64,000 nt of DNA from Actibacterium sp. 188UL27-1 (GTDB taxonomy: Bacteria; Pseudomonadota; Alphaproteobacteria; Rhodobacterales; Rhodobacteraceae). Positions 1 to 8,510 of this stretch are shown here, piece by piece; the first letter of the stretch is position 1, and each line of letters opens with the position of its first letter. The notes below the pieces were generated by a model. That model was not told the DNA's origin. It was given only the letters and a program-made list of their open reading frames with translations, and made no database searches. Location of the stretch: assembly GCF_016901225.1 (NCBI RefSeq), contig NZ_JAFEUL010000001.1, forward strand, positions 1 to 64,000, written 5' to 3'. Both the position numbers and the translations under genes were made by a program.

Positions 1-1
1 C

Positions 2-121
2 CGAACCGGCAAAACGACAGACCGACAGGCCGCCCGGTACAACCAGCGGAACAATAAGCCCGCGAACAGCCCAGCGAGGCTGCCAGAACCTCAAATCACT
101 GCGACCTCTTCAACAAAATAA
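2..121 (+). CDS. possible 3' end of an unidentified plus-strand gene (partial)
   Basis: From base 2 a reading frame stays open for 39 codons and stops at TAA 119-121. The encoded tail is polar, rich in Arg, Asn, Gln, Pro and Thr, and could be a disordered C-terminus. There is no recognisable motif and the start lies outside the window. It could equally be chance in GC-rich DNA. Bases 122-233 show no convincing gene. Confidence 0.3.
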   Translation, partial: RTGKTTDRQAARYNQRNNKPANSPARLPEPQITATSSTK

Positions 122-233
122 GCTCTTTGCGGACATGTTCCGCATCGTAGCGCAGTTTAGGTCGATGATGATCCGACAGTCGATGCCATTTCGCGGGAGA
201 TAGGTGTCGTTGAAGTGACGACCGGGGCCGTTG

Positions 234-1034
234 TCAGGGTAGGTCCCAGTACCGGCGGCGATCTTGCCAGATCTTTTCACCGATCAGGCAGTCGGTCGGG
301 TCACGCTCCACGACTTGGGCTTGGATCAGCTGTTCGGGTGCCGGGTTCGAGACCATTTCAAGCACCAGCTTGCGACGCACAGCTTCGGCAAAGTCGTCCC
401 ATTCGAGAACCGGAATGACAAAGGATCCCGGCCCGCCGATGACACAGTTTTCGTAGTAGAGATCCAGCCGGTCGAGATGCCAATCCTGACCCAGCCCCTC
501 TCGCGTCAGAAGGGGCAGGCCATTGATCACGATCCCTTGAGCGAGGACGGCATCCCGCGCCTCTATCACGCCGCGGCCTTGGTTATTGGGACCGTCACCC
601 GAGATGTCGATGACCTGACGCAGCCCGCTATAGATGTTGTTATTGATCCGCTCTGCGCCGAAGAGGATCGCTTCGGAGATGGAGGTCCGCCTTAGCGCCG
701 GATTGAACTGCGAGGTCAGCGTATCGGCGAAGGCGGCGAGATCATCCCGCGTTTGCAGCACGCGCCAATCGACGATCACCTCCTGCGTGCCCGCCCATTC
801 GATATAGGTCATGGCGACGCTTTGCAGCAGGCCCGATTGCACGGCCTGATAGACAGCCTCGGATTGTAAAGCCGCGGCATATCCGCGGCGCTGGATCTCT
901 AACTCCCGCTCGGTCATGGAGCGGGAGACGTCGACCATCAGCACAAGCTCCAGGTCAACTTCGACCCCATCGGCCGCCGCGGGGGATGTGAGGGCCAGAG
1001 CCAAGGCCGCAAACGCTGATGTGAGCCATTTCAT
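234..1034 (-). CDS. DUF1194 VWA-like secreted protein
   Basis: This is a predicted secreted protein of about 266 residues. The chosen start (ATG at 1034) gives a clean signal peptide, MKWLTSAFAALALAL followed by an AxA cleavage site; an upstream in-frame codon at 1094 adds 20 unlikely residues. The mature protein begins with ELVLMVDVSRSM, a MIDAS-type DxSxS metal site of von Willebrand A domains, and continues with VIDISGDGPNNQG, typical of the DUF1194 family. Members are periplasmic or exported proteins of unknown role in Rhodobacteraceae and rhizobia. It is the last gene of a minus-strand run that begins with the toxin cassette, but a 156-base gap separates them, so co-function is not implied. 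Confidence 0.85.
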   Translation of the reverse strand: MKWLTSAFAALALALTSPAAADGVEVDLELVLMVDVSRSMTERELEIQRRGYAAALQSEAVYQAVQSGLLQSVAMTYIEWAGTQEVIVDWRVLQTRDDLAAFADTLTSQFNPALRRTSISEAILFGAERINNNIYSGLRQVIDISGDGPNNQGRGVIEARDAVLAQGIVINGLPLLTREGLGQDWHLDRLDLYYENCVIGGPGSFVIPVLEWDDFAEAVRRKLVLEMVSNPAPEQLIQAQVVERDPTDCLIGEKIWQDRRRYWDLP

Positions 1035-1190
1035 GGGGTCAGCATGCCCAATGACCCCTGACAGGTCCAATTGTTTCCAATCGGTGTCGATCACATTGCG
1101 CGTGAAGGGCTACGCGGCTGCACAAGGTTTGGTCAGTGGGGGTGAGGCCGGGGGCGGTCTGTCAAACGGCGCGTTTGGCCGCAGCAGCAA

Positions 1191-1454
1191 TCAGGGGATA
1201 TCTTTCCAGACACCTTTGAAGCGCGCGAATTTTTCAACCTTGGCGAAAAGATCGGCGGTGGCCTCGGCCTCAGACGGCCATTCCTTGATGCTGCGCATGG
1301 CGCCCCGTTCGCTGTAATAGGTGATCCAGGTGCCGTCGTTGCGTTGGGCGATGCCGTCGATCTCCCCCCCGCCGAGGCTGCCGACCGTATACATCCAGTC
1401 GGGCACCCCATGGGCGGTGAGACGCCCGATCATGTCGGTGACCGTCATTCTCAT
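1191..1454 (-). CDS. candidate immunity protein for the TNT toxin (hypothetical)
   Basis: A small soluble protein of 87 residues with no signal peptide and no family I recognise. AGGAGGGAAC lies about 8 bases before the ATG, so it is clearly expressed as a gene. It starts only 30 bases after the stop codon of the TNT-domain toxin, on the same strand. The sequence is mixed alpha/beta with a Gly-rich centre (SLGGGEIDGIAQ), aromatic residues, and an acidic, Glu-rich helix near the C-terminus. Toxin-immunity gene order, small size and lack of export signal suggest a cytosolic antitoxin that blocks the NADase, as IFT does for mycobacterial TNT. That is inference from position; there is no sequence match I can claim to IFT. 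Confidence 0.7.
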   Translation of the reverse strand: MRMTVTDMIGRLTAHGVPDWMYTVGSLGGGEIDGIAQRNDGTWITYYSERGAMRSIKEWPSEAEATADLFAKVEKFARFKGVWKDIP

Positions 1455-1484
1455 TTTCGTGTTCCCTCCTGCAGGTGGTGGTGA

Positions 1485-2978
1485 TCAAGGGACCACGCGG
1501 ATGAAGCCTTGTTCCAGCATTTCGCTGGTGCTCATGGTGGTCATGTATTGCGTCGCCCCGCCGGTTTGGCCGAACCACGGCGCTGCGGTGCCCGATTGTA
1601 CCGGGATCGGGCGCAGAACTTCAAATTGCGACAATTGCTGCGTGGCGGGGTTATAGGGCAGGGCCCGGCTTTCAAAGGACGCCCCCGCCGGAGAGAAATA
1701 GCGCCCCCCGTCGAGCTCCGGTGGACGACCGGCATAGCGATCGATCATGGTGCCGGGTTGCAGCGTGCTGGATTGCGGTGGACCTGCGAAGCCATCATTG
1801 GGCGGCCAGCGCAGTTCGCCATTATCGGCGCGGTACCATTGCTCATCGAGGTTGGGGTTGTGGTAGGGTTCACGCTTGGGTGCGGCGCGTCCGCCTTGCC
1901 TCCGGGCGCGGGCCCAGATGCGGGTCTTGGCCACGCCACGGGCGATGAGGACACCCACCCCTGCCAGCAACGCGCCCGCCACGCCGCCATAGATCGCACC
2001 TTCGGCTGCGCCGTCGAGTCGTTCGACAAAGCCGCCTTCGTCATGGCCGAACCCCGATACCGCGCCCAGGCCCGCGCCGGTTCCCGCACCTGCCATCATG
2101 GTACGTCCGATGCCTGCCCCGCGGGCAGCATTGGCGGCCGCGCCGACGGGGACAAAGACCGTGGCGGCGGCGCCCACGATCTCACCCCCCATGAACCAGT
2201 TCGGATTGGCGATCTGTTCGGCTGCCATCAATTGACGCCGTTCGGCCAGCACCTCGTCATAGGGGCGGGGGTCGAAGATGGATTGGAGACCCGACATCGC
2301 CTCGTCTCCGAACCCAAAGGTCAGGCCCTGGCCCGCGCCACCGGCGAAGCTTTCACCGTCGGTGGCTTCGCGGGCGCCGGTGGCGAGTTGATAATCCTCG
2401 AAACTCAGAGCGCGGTCATCGACGTACAGCTGTTGGATGGCCGCGTCGGAGCCCTGGGTCATGGAACGCCAAAGGTGGCGATAGCCGTAGAATGCACCTT
2501 CGAACAGGCCGACGCTGGGTTTCAGGAAGCGCCCGCCATTGTCGATCGTGTTTTGGTCATAGGCGTCGTTGAATTGCTGTTCGTTCAGGCCCGCGGGTAT
2601 GCCGCGCCAATCGGGCACGGCATTTGCCTGGAGCGCGTTCTGGCGTTGGGCCTCGTCGATATTCGCGAGCGCCTCGTCCATTGCTTGTGGGGTGCCGATG
2701 ACCACAAAGAGGTTTTGATAGGCGACGGGGATCGGGTGGCGGGGGGACATGCCCTCCTCATTCAGGATACCCGAGACGAGGAGCGTTTTCGTCGGCAGGT
2801 CGTAGACCCGATAAGGCACGTTGGCCAGTGGCTCGCCTGTCCCTTCATCGACGCCTGCAACCTCCACCCAGTTGTCTTCGCACCATTCACAGAACGTGGC
2901 GGCGGGGGCCGGTCCCGACCCGGACATGGCGGCGGCATCGGCCTGGGCGAGGGCGGCGGCATCTGTCGGACCACCCAT
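1485..2978 (-). CDS. polymorphic toxin with C-terminal TNT (NADase) domain, likely T6SS effector
   Basis: A 497-residue multidomain toxin. Residues 1-33 are Ala-rich with a CEWC pair at 30-33. Residues 35-95 look like the transthyretin/Ig-like domain (GEPLANVPYRVYD, SGILNEEG) common in type VI effectors. At 218-226 is GLTFGFGDE, a motif often seen before the translocation region of polymorphic toxins. Hydrophobic Gly/Ala-rich segments follow at about 265-310 and 326-349. The last ~110 residues form a TNT domain: WPPNDGF (391-397), IDRYAG with Arg414, GGRYFSPAG, RALP, and APWFGQTGGATQY with Gln477. These Arg and Gln match the spacing of the catalytic Arg757/Gln822 of M. tuberculosis TNT, an NAD(P) glycohydrolase. 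The start codon overlaps the stop of the upstream gene by one base (TAATG). The T6SS assignment is inferred from domain architecture; no VgrG, Hcp or PAAR gene is in view. Confidence 0.85.
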   Translation of the reverse strand: MGGPTDAAALAQADAAAMSGSGPAPAATFCEWCEDNWVEVAGVDEGTGEPLANVPYRVYDLPTKTLLVSGILNEEGMSPRHPIPVAYQNLFVVIGTPQAMDEALANIDEAQRQNALQANAVPDWRGIPAGLNEQQFNDAYDQNTIDNGGRFLKPSVGLFEGAFYGYRHLWRSMTQGSDAAIQQLYVDDRALSFEDYQLATGAREATDGESFAGGAGQGLTFGFGDEAMSGLQSIFDPRPYDEVLAERRQLMAAEQIANPNWFMGGEIVGAAATVFVPVGAAANAARGAGIGRTMMAGAGTGAGLGAVSGFGHDEGGFVERLDGAAEGAIYGGVAGALLAGVGVLIARGVAKTRIWARARRQGGRAAPKREPYHNPNLDEQWYRADNGELRWPPNDGFAGPPQSSTLQPGTMIDRYAGRPPELDGGRYFSPAGASFESRALPYNPATQQLSQFEVLRPIPVQSGTAAPWFGQTGGATQYMTTMSTSEMLEQGFIRVVP

Positions 2979-3694
2979 TATGCGAAGCCCCCGTAATAGG
3001 TGTTGAGCGCTGTGGCGAGATCATCCCGGGTCGTGGCTGCTGCAAAGGCACGGTGAAGGCGGGGGAATTGCGGATCGTCCAGCCACCGGGCCCCGTGGGC
3101 GCAGGCGATATAGGCATGGGCGCGGCGCTGCCAATGGGCATCGATCCCGTGGCGGGCGCTTTCTGTCCCGCAGGTTTCGAAAAAGGTCTGATCAAGCTGG
3201 GCGGTGATCAGGCGCGATTGACCCGGCAGGGCGGGGTGGCTTGGATAGGGGTCGCGCAGGGGGGCGTCTGCCTGGATCAGGTCGGCCAAGCGGATTCCGA
3301 AGGCGGGCAGGCCATCCTCTGCCCAGGCATAAGCGGCCCATTCATGGGTGGCGGCAACGGCGGTGCTGACGCGGTCTTGCTCGGGCCGCCAGTATTTGTC
3401 GAGCGCGTAGGTGATATCAGGGACGAACCGGGGATCGACGGTAAAAAACGTGCCCAGGGTCAATGCGACGATGCAGAGACGGCGCACCGATTGATCCGCC
3501 GCGATATTGTAGCGAGACAGGTCCTGCCGAACGGTCTGGCTGAGCCGTTTCAGGTCGTCTGTCTCGGCCCCCATTGCAGAGATATGGTCGGGGAACTGCT
3601 GTTTCAGGAAGATGGCGGTGGCCGTATCCCATTGGTCAGCCGCGCGGTCTTCGATGCGCGCGAAGGTATCGCGCGAGAAGCGTTGCATGTGCAT
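2978..3694 (-). CDS. putative effector chaperone/adaptor of the TNT toxin
   Basis: A 238-residue soluble, largely helical protein directly upstream of the toxin and overlapping it by one base, which implies translational coupling. The N-terminus pattern (FSRDTFARIEDRAADQW, QQFPDHISAM, LSRYNIAADQSVRRLC, then LGTFFTVDP) resembles small proteins that accompany VgrG/PAAR effectors in Rhodobacteraceae and are thought to be loading adaptors. I cannot assign a Pfam family with certainty. The first ATG at 3694 is used; a second lies two codons later and either is possible. It probably binds the N-terminal part of the toxin before secretion. An inverted repeat about 40 bases upstream may be its operator. 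Confidence 0.65.
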   Translation of the reverse strand: MHMQRFSRDTFARIEDRAADQWDTATAIFLKQQFPDHISAMGAETDDLKRLSQTVRQDLSRYNIAADQSVRRLCIVALTLGTFFTVDPRFVPDITYALDKYWRPEQDRVSTAVAATHEWAAYAWAEDGLPAFGIRLADLIQADAPLRDPYPSHPALPGQSRLITAQLDQTFFETCGTESARHGIDAHWQRRAHAYIACAHGARWLDDPQFPRLHRAFAAATTRDDLATALNTYYGGFA

Positions 3695-3734
3695 TGGTCC
3701 TGAAAAATGAACGGTGTCTTAATGGCACTCTAAT

Positions 3735-3753
3735 GGACCAATTTGCCTGGTCC
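3735..3753. promoter_or_regulatory. short inverted repeat upstream of toxin cassette
   Basis: GGACCA (3735-3740) and TGGTCC (3748-3753) form a perfect 6-bp inverted repeat with a 7-base spacer, 40-60 bases upstream of the first gene of the toxin cassette. A third GGTCC lies at 3696-3700 just before the start codon. It could be an operator or a weak hairpin; nothing identifies a binding protein. Confidence 0.3.
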
Positions 3754-3835
3754 CGTCAATCGCCAGGTCCCGCGGCCGGGGCCCGGCATGACGCGGCGCG
3801 AGATCACAAGGCGGTGTATCGCCCCCGAATACGGC

Positions 3836-4441
3836 TTAGTTGAAGCCGCGCTTTTGCGCCTCGCGCGTGATGCTAAAGAGCGAAGGCTGCATGTTGATGC
3901 CTTTCTCTAGCTCCCCCAGGATCACGGTTGTCTGGGTGCCGCTGTCATCGGTGATGATCCACTGGCGCAGCTCCGTCGGATTGGCGGTGAAGACCAGTTG
4001 GATATTGCCGTATTCGGGATGTTCGGGATCCTGGGCGCGGACCAGGGTTTTTGCGTCATCCTGGCTGTGACCGGTGACCATCTTGGCGCGACCCAGATTG
4101 ACGTTGCGTTCAAGGATCAGGTTCAACGGGGTCCGTTTCAGCGGATATTGCTCGGGCGGGACATTGGATTTGGGATCGAACACAGCGACCTGACCACCGC
4201 CTGCGATCACAAGGTTGTTGTCGGGTGGATCATATTCGAACCGCACGCGACCCGGGCGCCGGATATAGATCGTGCCGGTGGAAATTGTGCCGTCTTCATT
4301 GACCTGGGTGAATGTGCTTTTCGCGGTCTCAAGGCCGTTGAGATAGCTGGACAACTCGTTCAACGGAATTTTCTGGGCCAGGGCGGGCATCGCCAGCGCG
4401 GTCCAAAGGGCGATTGCCGCCAATGCTTTGATCATTTTCAT
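3836..4441 (-). CDS. lolA: outer membrane lipoprotein carrier protein LolA
   Basis: Periplasmic chaperone that takes lipoproteins from LolCDE and carries them to the outer membrane. The 201-residue product has a signal peptide (MKMIKALAAIALWTALAMPALA) and the LolA hallmarks: LSSYLNGLETAKSTFTQVN, the GTIYIRRPGRVRFEYDPP strand pair, VAVFDPKSN, and a C-terminal IITDDSGTQTTVIL repeat. Length is normal for the family. TAGGAAGCC precedes the ATG. It sits on the same strand as ftsK, but the Rrf2/AhpD-like pair lies between them. Confidence 0.93.
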   Translation of the reverse strand: MKMIKALAAIALWTALAMPALAQKIPLNELSSYLNGLETAKSTFTQVNEDGTISTGTIYIRRPGRVRFEYDPPDNNLVIAGGGQVAVFDPKSNVPPEQYPLKRTPLNLILERNVNLGRAKMVTGHSQDDAKTLVRAQDPEHPEYGNIQLVFTANPTELRQWIITDDSGTQTTVILGELEKGINMQPSLFSITREAQKRGFN

Positions 4442-4609
4442 GGCTTCCTAAATAGAAACTTTGCCGCGGGTCTGCAGCACCTTTGGCAGGAAATAGCCAG
4501 CCGGGCCGTTGATAGGCAATATCAGGGCCGTGTTGTCGGGTTGCAAAAGGTGTGGCACCATCACAAGAGCGTGATGGTATGCGCGGTTGGGCCGCGCATA
4601 CCTGGGTGA

Positions 4610-5065
4610 TCAGTTGACGGGATCGACAGGATGCTGGGTTCGGAAGCCGACGGCGATGCGGTTCCAAACGTTGATCATGCCGATGGCGACGGTGAGTTTT
4701 GCGATCTCATCTTGGGAGAAATGCGGCTTCAAGCCGTCGAAATCGGCAGCGGGGGCACCGGTTTGGGCGACATTGGTCAACGCTTCGGTCCAGGCGAGCA
4801 GCGCGCGTTCGCGGGCGTCATAGATCGGCGTATCCCGCCAGACGGGAACAAGGGCGATCCATTGTTCTGACAGACCGGCCCGGCGTGCCTCTTTCACATG
4901 CATGTCGATGCAGAAGGCACAGCTGTTGATATGGGAGGCGCGGAGTTTCAGCAGGTGCAGCAACCGGTGGTCGAGACCGGATTTTTGGGTCACGAACTCT
5001 TCGAGCGCGAGGACGGCTTTGAACGCATCGGGGGCGGCGGTCATGTAGTTGAGGCGCGGTTCCAT
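4610..5065 (-). CDS. AhpD-like/carboxymuconolactone decarboxylase family protein
   Basis: A 151-residue protein of the AhpD-like fold. It has the redox CxxC motif in SCAFCIDMHVKEARRAG, with the conserved His that supports alkylhydroperoxidase-type chemistry. The start MEPRLNYM at 5065 is preceded by AAAGGATACCCG; longer in-frame readings would run into the upstream gene. It lies 16 bases after the Rrf2-type regulator gene and is almost certainly its operon partner and target. The probable role is peroxide or reactive-electrophile detoxification in the cytoplasm. The substrate is unknown; carboxymuconolactone decarboxylase activity itself is unlikely. Confidence 0.88.
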   Translation of the reverse strand: MEPRLNYMTAAPDAFKAVLALEEFVTQKSGLDHRLLHLLKLRASHINSCAFCIDMHVKEARRAGLSEQWIALVPVWRDTPIYDARERALLAWTEALTNVAQTGAPAADFDGLKPHFSQDEIAKLTVAIGMINVWNRIAVGFRTQHPVDPVN

Positions 5066-5081
5066 CGGGTATCCTTTCGGG

Positions 5082-5585
5082 TCAGGTGGGTTTGGTATGG
5101 CGCAGGTTGGCATCGAGAAAAGCGCAGCTGCGCGCGGCCAGCCGACCATCATCCTGGGCGATGACCTGGGCGAGCAGATCGGCGATGGTCACCATCCGCA
5201 ATTCAGATCGATAGGCGCGTTCGGCGCGCAGCATGGCGGCGCTGATCTGGCACGGCGCGGTGAAGTAGTTATCCGGCAAAGGATTGGGGCCGTTGCGGCG
5301 GATTTCCTTGCAGCGAAAGGCGGGCTCCGGCCCGTCGACCGCCAGAACAATGTCCAGCAGCGTGATCTGTTCAGGCGGTTTTGCGATGAAATAGCCGCCC
5401 TTTGGACCCGGGACCGTGGCGAGGATTTGCGCGCGGGAGAGCGCCTGGAGATGCTTGAGCAGATAGCTGGTGGAGACACCGTGAAATTTAGCGAGGGCGG
5501 CGGCAGACAGAAGGTCGCCTTCGGCGAGCCCCGCCAACATCGCCACGGCATGGATGGATTGTTCGACCCCGTCGCCTAATTTCAT
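5082..5585 (-). CDS. Rrf2 family transcriptional regulator
   Basis: A 167-residue Rrf2-type repressor. The N-terminal winged helix is clear (SAAALAKFHGVSTSYLLKHLQAL then the wing GPKGGYFIAKPPEQITLLDIV). Cysteines occur at about residues 92, 112 and 153, but not in the compact three-Cys arrangement of Fe-S-binding IscR/NsrR, so a thiol-based or small-molecule signal is more likely. GAAGGA precedes the ATG. A near-perfect 27-bp palindrome lies 16-42 bases upstream of the start codon, suiting autorepression of the regulator and the AhpD-like gene. Confidence 0.92.
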   Translation of the reverse strand: MKLGDGVEQSIHAVAMLAGLAEGDLLSAAALAKFHGVSTSYLLKHLQALSRAQILATVPGPKGGYFIAKPPEQITLLDIVLAVDGPEPAFRCKEIRRNGPNPLPDNYFTAPCQISAAMLRAERAYRSELRMVTIADLLAQVIAQDDGRLAARSCAFLDANLRHTKPT

Positions 5586-5600
5586 TTCGTGCGTCCTTCG

Positions 5601-5627
5601 ATTCGTGGATATATTTTATCCATGAAT
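5601..5627. promoter_or_regulatory. probable Rrf2 operator palindrome
   Basis: ATTCGTGGATA (5601-5611), TATTT spacer, TATCCATGAAT (5617-5627). The arms match at 10 of 11 positions. It is centred about 30 bases upstream of the Rrf2 gene, where a repressor would cover the promoter or leader. Its size and dyad form fit an Rrf2 dimer. Confidence 0.75.
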
Positions 5628-5708
5628 ACGGGAAGATCAATACCGTGAGCCTGAGCCCCGAAATTTAACTCCGTTGGTTATTGGTCATGCATGGATCGAC
5701 CCTGCAGT

Positions 5709-8489
5709 TTATTGCTGCTCGGGCACCAGGATTTCACGCTTACCGACATGGTTGGAGGCGCTGACGAGGCCATTATCCTCCATCTGTTCCACCAGTCGGG
5801 CGGCCTTGTTATAGCCGATGGCAAGCTTGCGCTGGATGTAGGAGGTGGAGCATTTGCGGTCATTCAGTACGACCTGCACGGCCTGATCATAGAGCGCATC
5901 TTCACCATCGGTATTGCCGCCAAGGCCCAGGACCTGATCGATGCTGCTTTCCTTATCCTCATCCGGGCCGTCCACGACGCCGCCGATATATTCAGGCGGG
6001 CCCTGCATCTTGAGGTGTTTTACGACCTCTTCGACCTCTTCATCGCTGACGAACGGGCCATGGCAGCGGGTGATCTTACCTCCACCCGCCATGTAGAGCA
6101 TGTCACCCATGCCCAAGAGTTGCTCTGCGCCCATTTCACCCAGGATCGTGCGGCTGTCGATTTTGGACGTGACCTGGAAGCTGATCCGGGTCGGGAAATT
6201 GGCCTTGATCGTGCCGGTGATCACATCGACCGAGGGGCGCTGCGTGGCCATGATCAGATGGATACCAGAGGCGCGCGCCATCTGAGCGAGGCGCTGGATA
6301 CAGGCCTCGATCTCCTTGCCCGCCACCATCATCAGGTCAGCCATCTCATCGACGATGACGACGATGAAGGGCAGGGCCTCGGGCGCAAATTCATCGGTTT
6401 CAAAGACGGGCTCGCCGGTCTCATCGTCGAAACCGGTCTGGACGGTGCGGCTGAACATTTCGCCCTTGGCCAGCGCGTCTTTGACGCGGCCGTTGTAGCC
6501 CTCGATATTGCGGACGCCCATCTTGGACATCTTGCGGTAGCGATCCTCCATCTCACCCACGACCCATTTCAGTGCGACGACCGCCTTTTTGGGATCGGTG
6601 ACGACGGGGGAGAGCAGGTGAGGGATGCCGTCATAAACGCTGAGTTCCAGCATCTTGGGGTCGATCATGATCAGGCGGCATTCCTCGGGCGAGAGCCGGT
6701 AGAGGAGCGACAGGATCATGGTGTTGATCGCCACGGATTTACCGGAGCCGGTTGTCCCTGCGATCAGCAGGTGAGGCATTTTGGCCAAGTTGGCGACCAT
6801 GGAGCCGCCGCCGATATCCTTGCCCAGTGCCAGGGGCAGGCGCATGTTGGCGTCGCCAAAGTCACGGGCTGACAGGATTTCACGCAGGACGACCTTTTCG
6901 CGTGTGGCATTGGGCAGTTCGATCCCGATCACGCTGCGGCCCGGCAGGGTCGAGACGCGGGCGCTGAGCGCGGACATCGAGCGCGCGATATCATCGGCCA
7001 GCCCGATCACGCGGGAGGCTTTGAGACCCGGGGCAGGTTCCAATTCATACATGGTGACGACGGGGCCGGGGCGGACGCTGACGATTTCGCCTTTGACCCC
7101 GTAATCATCCAGCACGTTTTCCAGCATACGGGCGTTTTCTTCGAGCGATTCATCGCTGAGCTGGTGGCGTTGGATCGCTTCGGGGCTGCCCAGCAGCGAT
7201 AACGGTGGAAATTCCCAATCGGCCTCGGGCGTGGTTCCAAGGGCGAGCGAAGGCTGCGCTTCGGCCGCGGCCTGGCGGGACGGGGCAGGGGCTTTGCGCG
7301 CGGGGTGCTGGACGACAGCGCGGGGCTGTTCGACCGGATCCGCCGTGGGCATGGTATAGCTTGCGGGCGCTGGCGGCTCTTCGATTACTGGATCAAGCTC
7401 GGCCATGGGGGCGGGCGGGATCGCGCCGGGCGTCTTGATCAACAGCGGTTCTGGTTTGCGGGCGCGCAGGGGTGGTTCGGACCGCAGAACCGGGGGTTCG
7501 GCGCGCGTTGTGGCGGCACGGCCCTGGCGCGCGCGCAGGCGGATCGCATCGGCGATGCGCGCCTTGATGCGGTCTTCGGGCGGAGCGTCGTCTGGCAGGT
7601 TGGCGGCCAGGTCTTCGATCACCAATTCGTCTTCGATCTCGACCGGTTCGGCGGGGCGTTTCACGATAGCCGTCATCTGACCCAGCAGACCCTGCTTGAC
7701 CGGCTTTTCGGCGCGCAAAATGGGAGGGCTGTTGATGGTCAGTGGTTCAGCCACGAAATCCGCATTCTTGGGGTCGGGCAACAGGGCTTTGCGGGTGGCT
7801 TGCCGGTCGCGCATGGTGCGGGCCATGGCGGCGGTGGTTTGTGCGCCGCGACCGGCCGTGGTCATCAGGCTGCCATAAACGCGGATCAAACCGATCAAAA
7901 GGAATGCCAGGAGCCGCTTTGTTTCTGCCCAGGTGAAGCCCATGGCGAAGGGGGTCAGTGCGAGTGTGGCCAGACCCAGTACAAAGCCCAGGATCTTGAC
8001 CACCAAGCTGGCTTGGATCGGCGACAGGATGACAAGCAGACCCAGCACCGTATCGCCCAACGCGCCGCCACGGCCAAACTCACCCGTCAAGGCGGTGGGC
8101 GCACCGAGCGATGCGGCATAGGCGGAGGCGATGGCCACAACAAGGATCGCCAGAAGGGACCGCCCCAAGACCCGTTCATGCCCGGTTTTCAGGATGAAGC
8201 GTATGCCCCAGGCGGCAATCACCAGGGGCAGTATCCAGGCTGCGAAACCCAGAACGAAAAACAGCACCAATGCGACCGTAGCGCCCCCGCGGCCCAGCCA
8301 GTTTTGCGCGGCCTGGTCGGTGGCAGAGATCCAGTTGGTATCTTCAGGCACGAACGAGAACAGCAGCGCCGCCAGCAACAGGGCGACGGCAACCAGGCCG
8401 ATCCCGATCAACTCCTTGCTACGCCGTTCAAGGGCGGCCTGCATGGTGCTGTCAAAGAGGGGGTCCCGTTGCTTTGTCTGATAGGCCAT
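5709..8489 (-). CDS. ftsK: DNA translocase FtsK
   Basis: Septal DNA pump that clears and aligns chromosome termini during division. The 926-residue protein has four or so N-terminal membrane segments (about residues 27-190), a variable Pro/Ala/Glu linker (about 230-430), and the motor domain. Walker A GTTGSGKS is near residue 577, and Walker B is [13 protein letters not shown]. The C-terminal gamma winged helix ([38 protein letters not shown]) reads KOPS-type guide sequences. Length is typical for alphaproteobacteria. The aminotransferase gene lies 21 bases upstream on the same strand, so the two are probably co-transcribed. Confidence 0.97.
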   Translation of the reverse strand: MAYQTKQRDPLFDSTMQAALERRSKELIGIGLVAVALLLAALLFSFVPEDTNWISATDQAAQNWLGRGGATVALVLFFVLGFAAWILPLVIAAWGIRFILKTGHERVLGRSLLAILVVAIASAYAASLGAPTALTGEFGRGGALGDTVLGLLVILSPIQASLVVKILGFVLGLATLALTPFAMGFTWAETKRLLAFLLIGLIRVYGSLMTTAGRGAQTTAAMARTMRDRQATRKALLPDPKNADFVAEPLTINSPPILRAEKPVKQGLLGQMTAIVKRPAEPVEIEDELVIEDLAANLPDDAPPEDRIKARIADAIRLRARQGRAATTRAEPPVLRSEPPLRARKPEPLLIKTPGAIPPAPMAELDPVIEEPPAPASYTMPTADPVEQPRAVVQHPARKAPAPSRQAAAEAQPSLALGTTPEADWEFPPLSLLGSPEAIQRHQLSDESLEENARMLENVLDDYGVKGEIVSVRPGPVVTMYELEPAPGLKASRVIGLADDIARSMSALSARVSTLPGRSVIGIELPNATREKVVLREILSARDFGDANMRLPLALGKDIGGGSMVANLAKMPHLLIAGTTGSGKSVAINTMILSLLYRLSPEECRLIMIDPKMLELSVYDGIPHLLSPVVTDPKKAVVALKWVVGEMEDRYRKMSKMGVRNIEGYNGRVKDALAKGEMFSRTVQTGFDDETGEPVFETDEFAPEALPFIVVIVDEMADLMMVAGKEIEACIQRLAQMARASGIHLIMATQRPSVDVITGTIKANFPTRISFQVTSKIDSRTILGEMGAEQLLGMGDMLYMAGGGKITRCHGPFVSDEEVEEVVKHLKMQGPPEYIGGVVDGPDEDKESSIDQVLGLGGNTDGEDALYDQAVQVVLNDRKCSTSYIQRKLAIGYNKAARLVEQMEDNGLVSASNHVGKREILVPEQQ

Positions 8490-8510
8490 ATGTGTCTGCT
8501 CGTTATATTT

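Noticed and set aside
1..233. Minus-strand DNGP-like reading suggesting an integrase or IS3 transposase remnant at the left edge
   Set aside because: Only one short motif-like piece appears, overlapping the end of the DUF1194 gene. There is no other transposase motif, no inverted repeat and no target duplication.
1035..1190. Additional small gene between the candidate immunity gene and the DUF1194 gene
   Set aside because: The minus-strand frame at 1133-1411 is an alternative reading of the immunity-gene region, Arg/Ser/Pro-rich and without a ribosome site.
1509..2996. Long plus-strand ORF of 495 codons opposite the TNT toxin
   Set aside because: Its translation is rich in Arg, His, Gly and Pro without any motif, and it mirrors the clear TNT-domain gene on the other strand. 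It is a GC-rich shadow frame.
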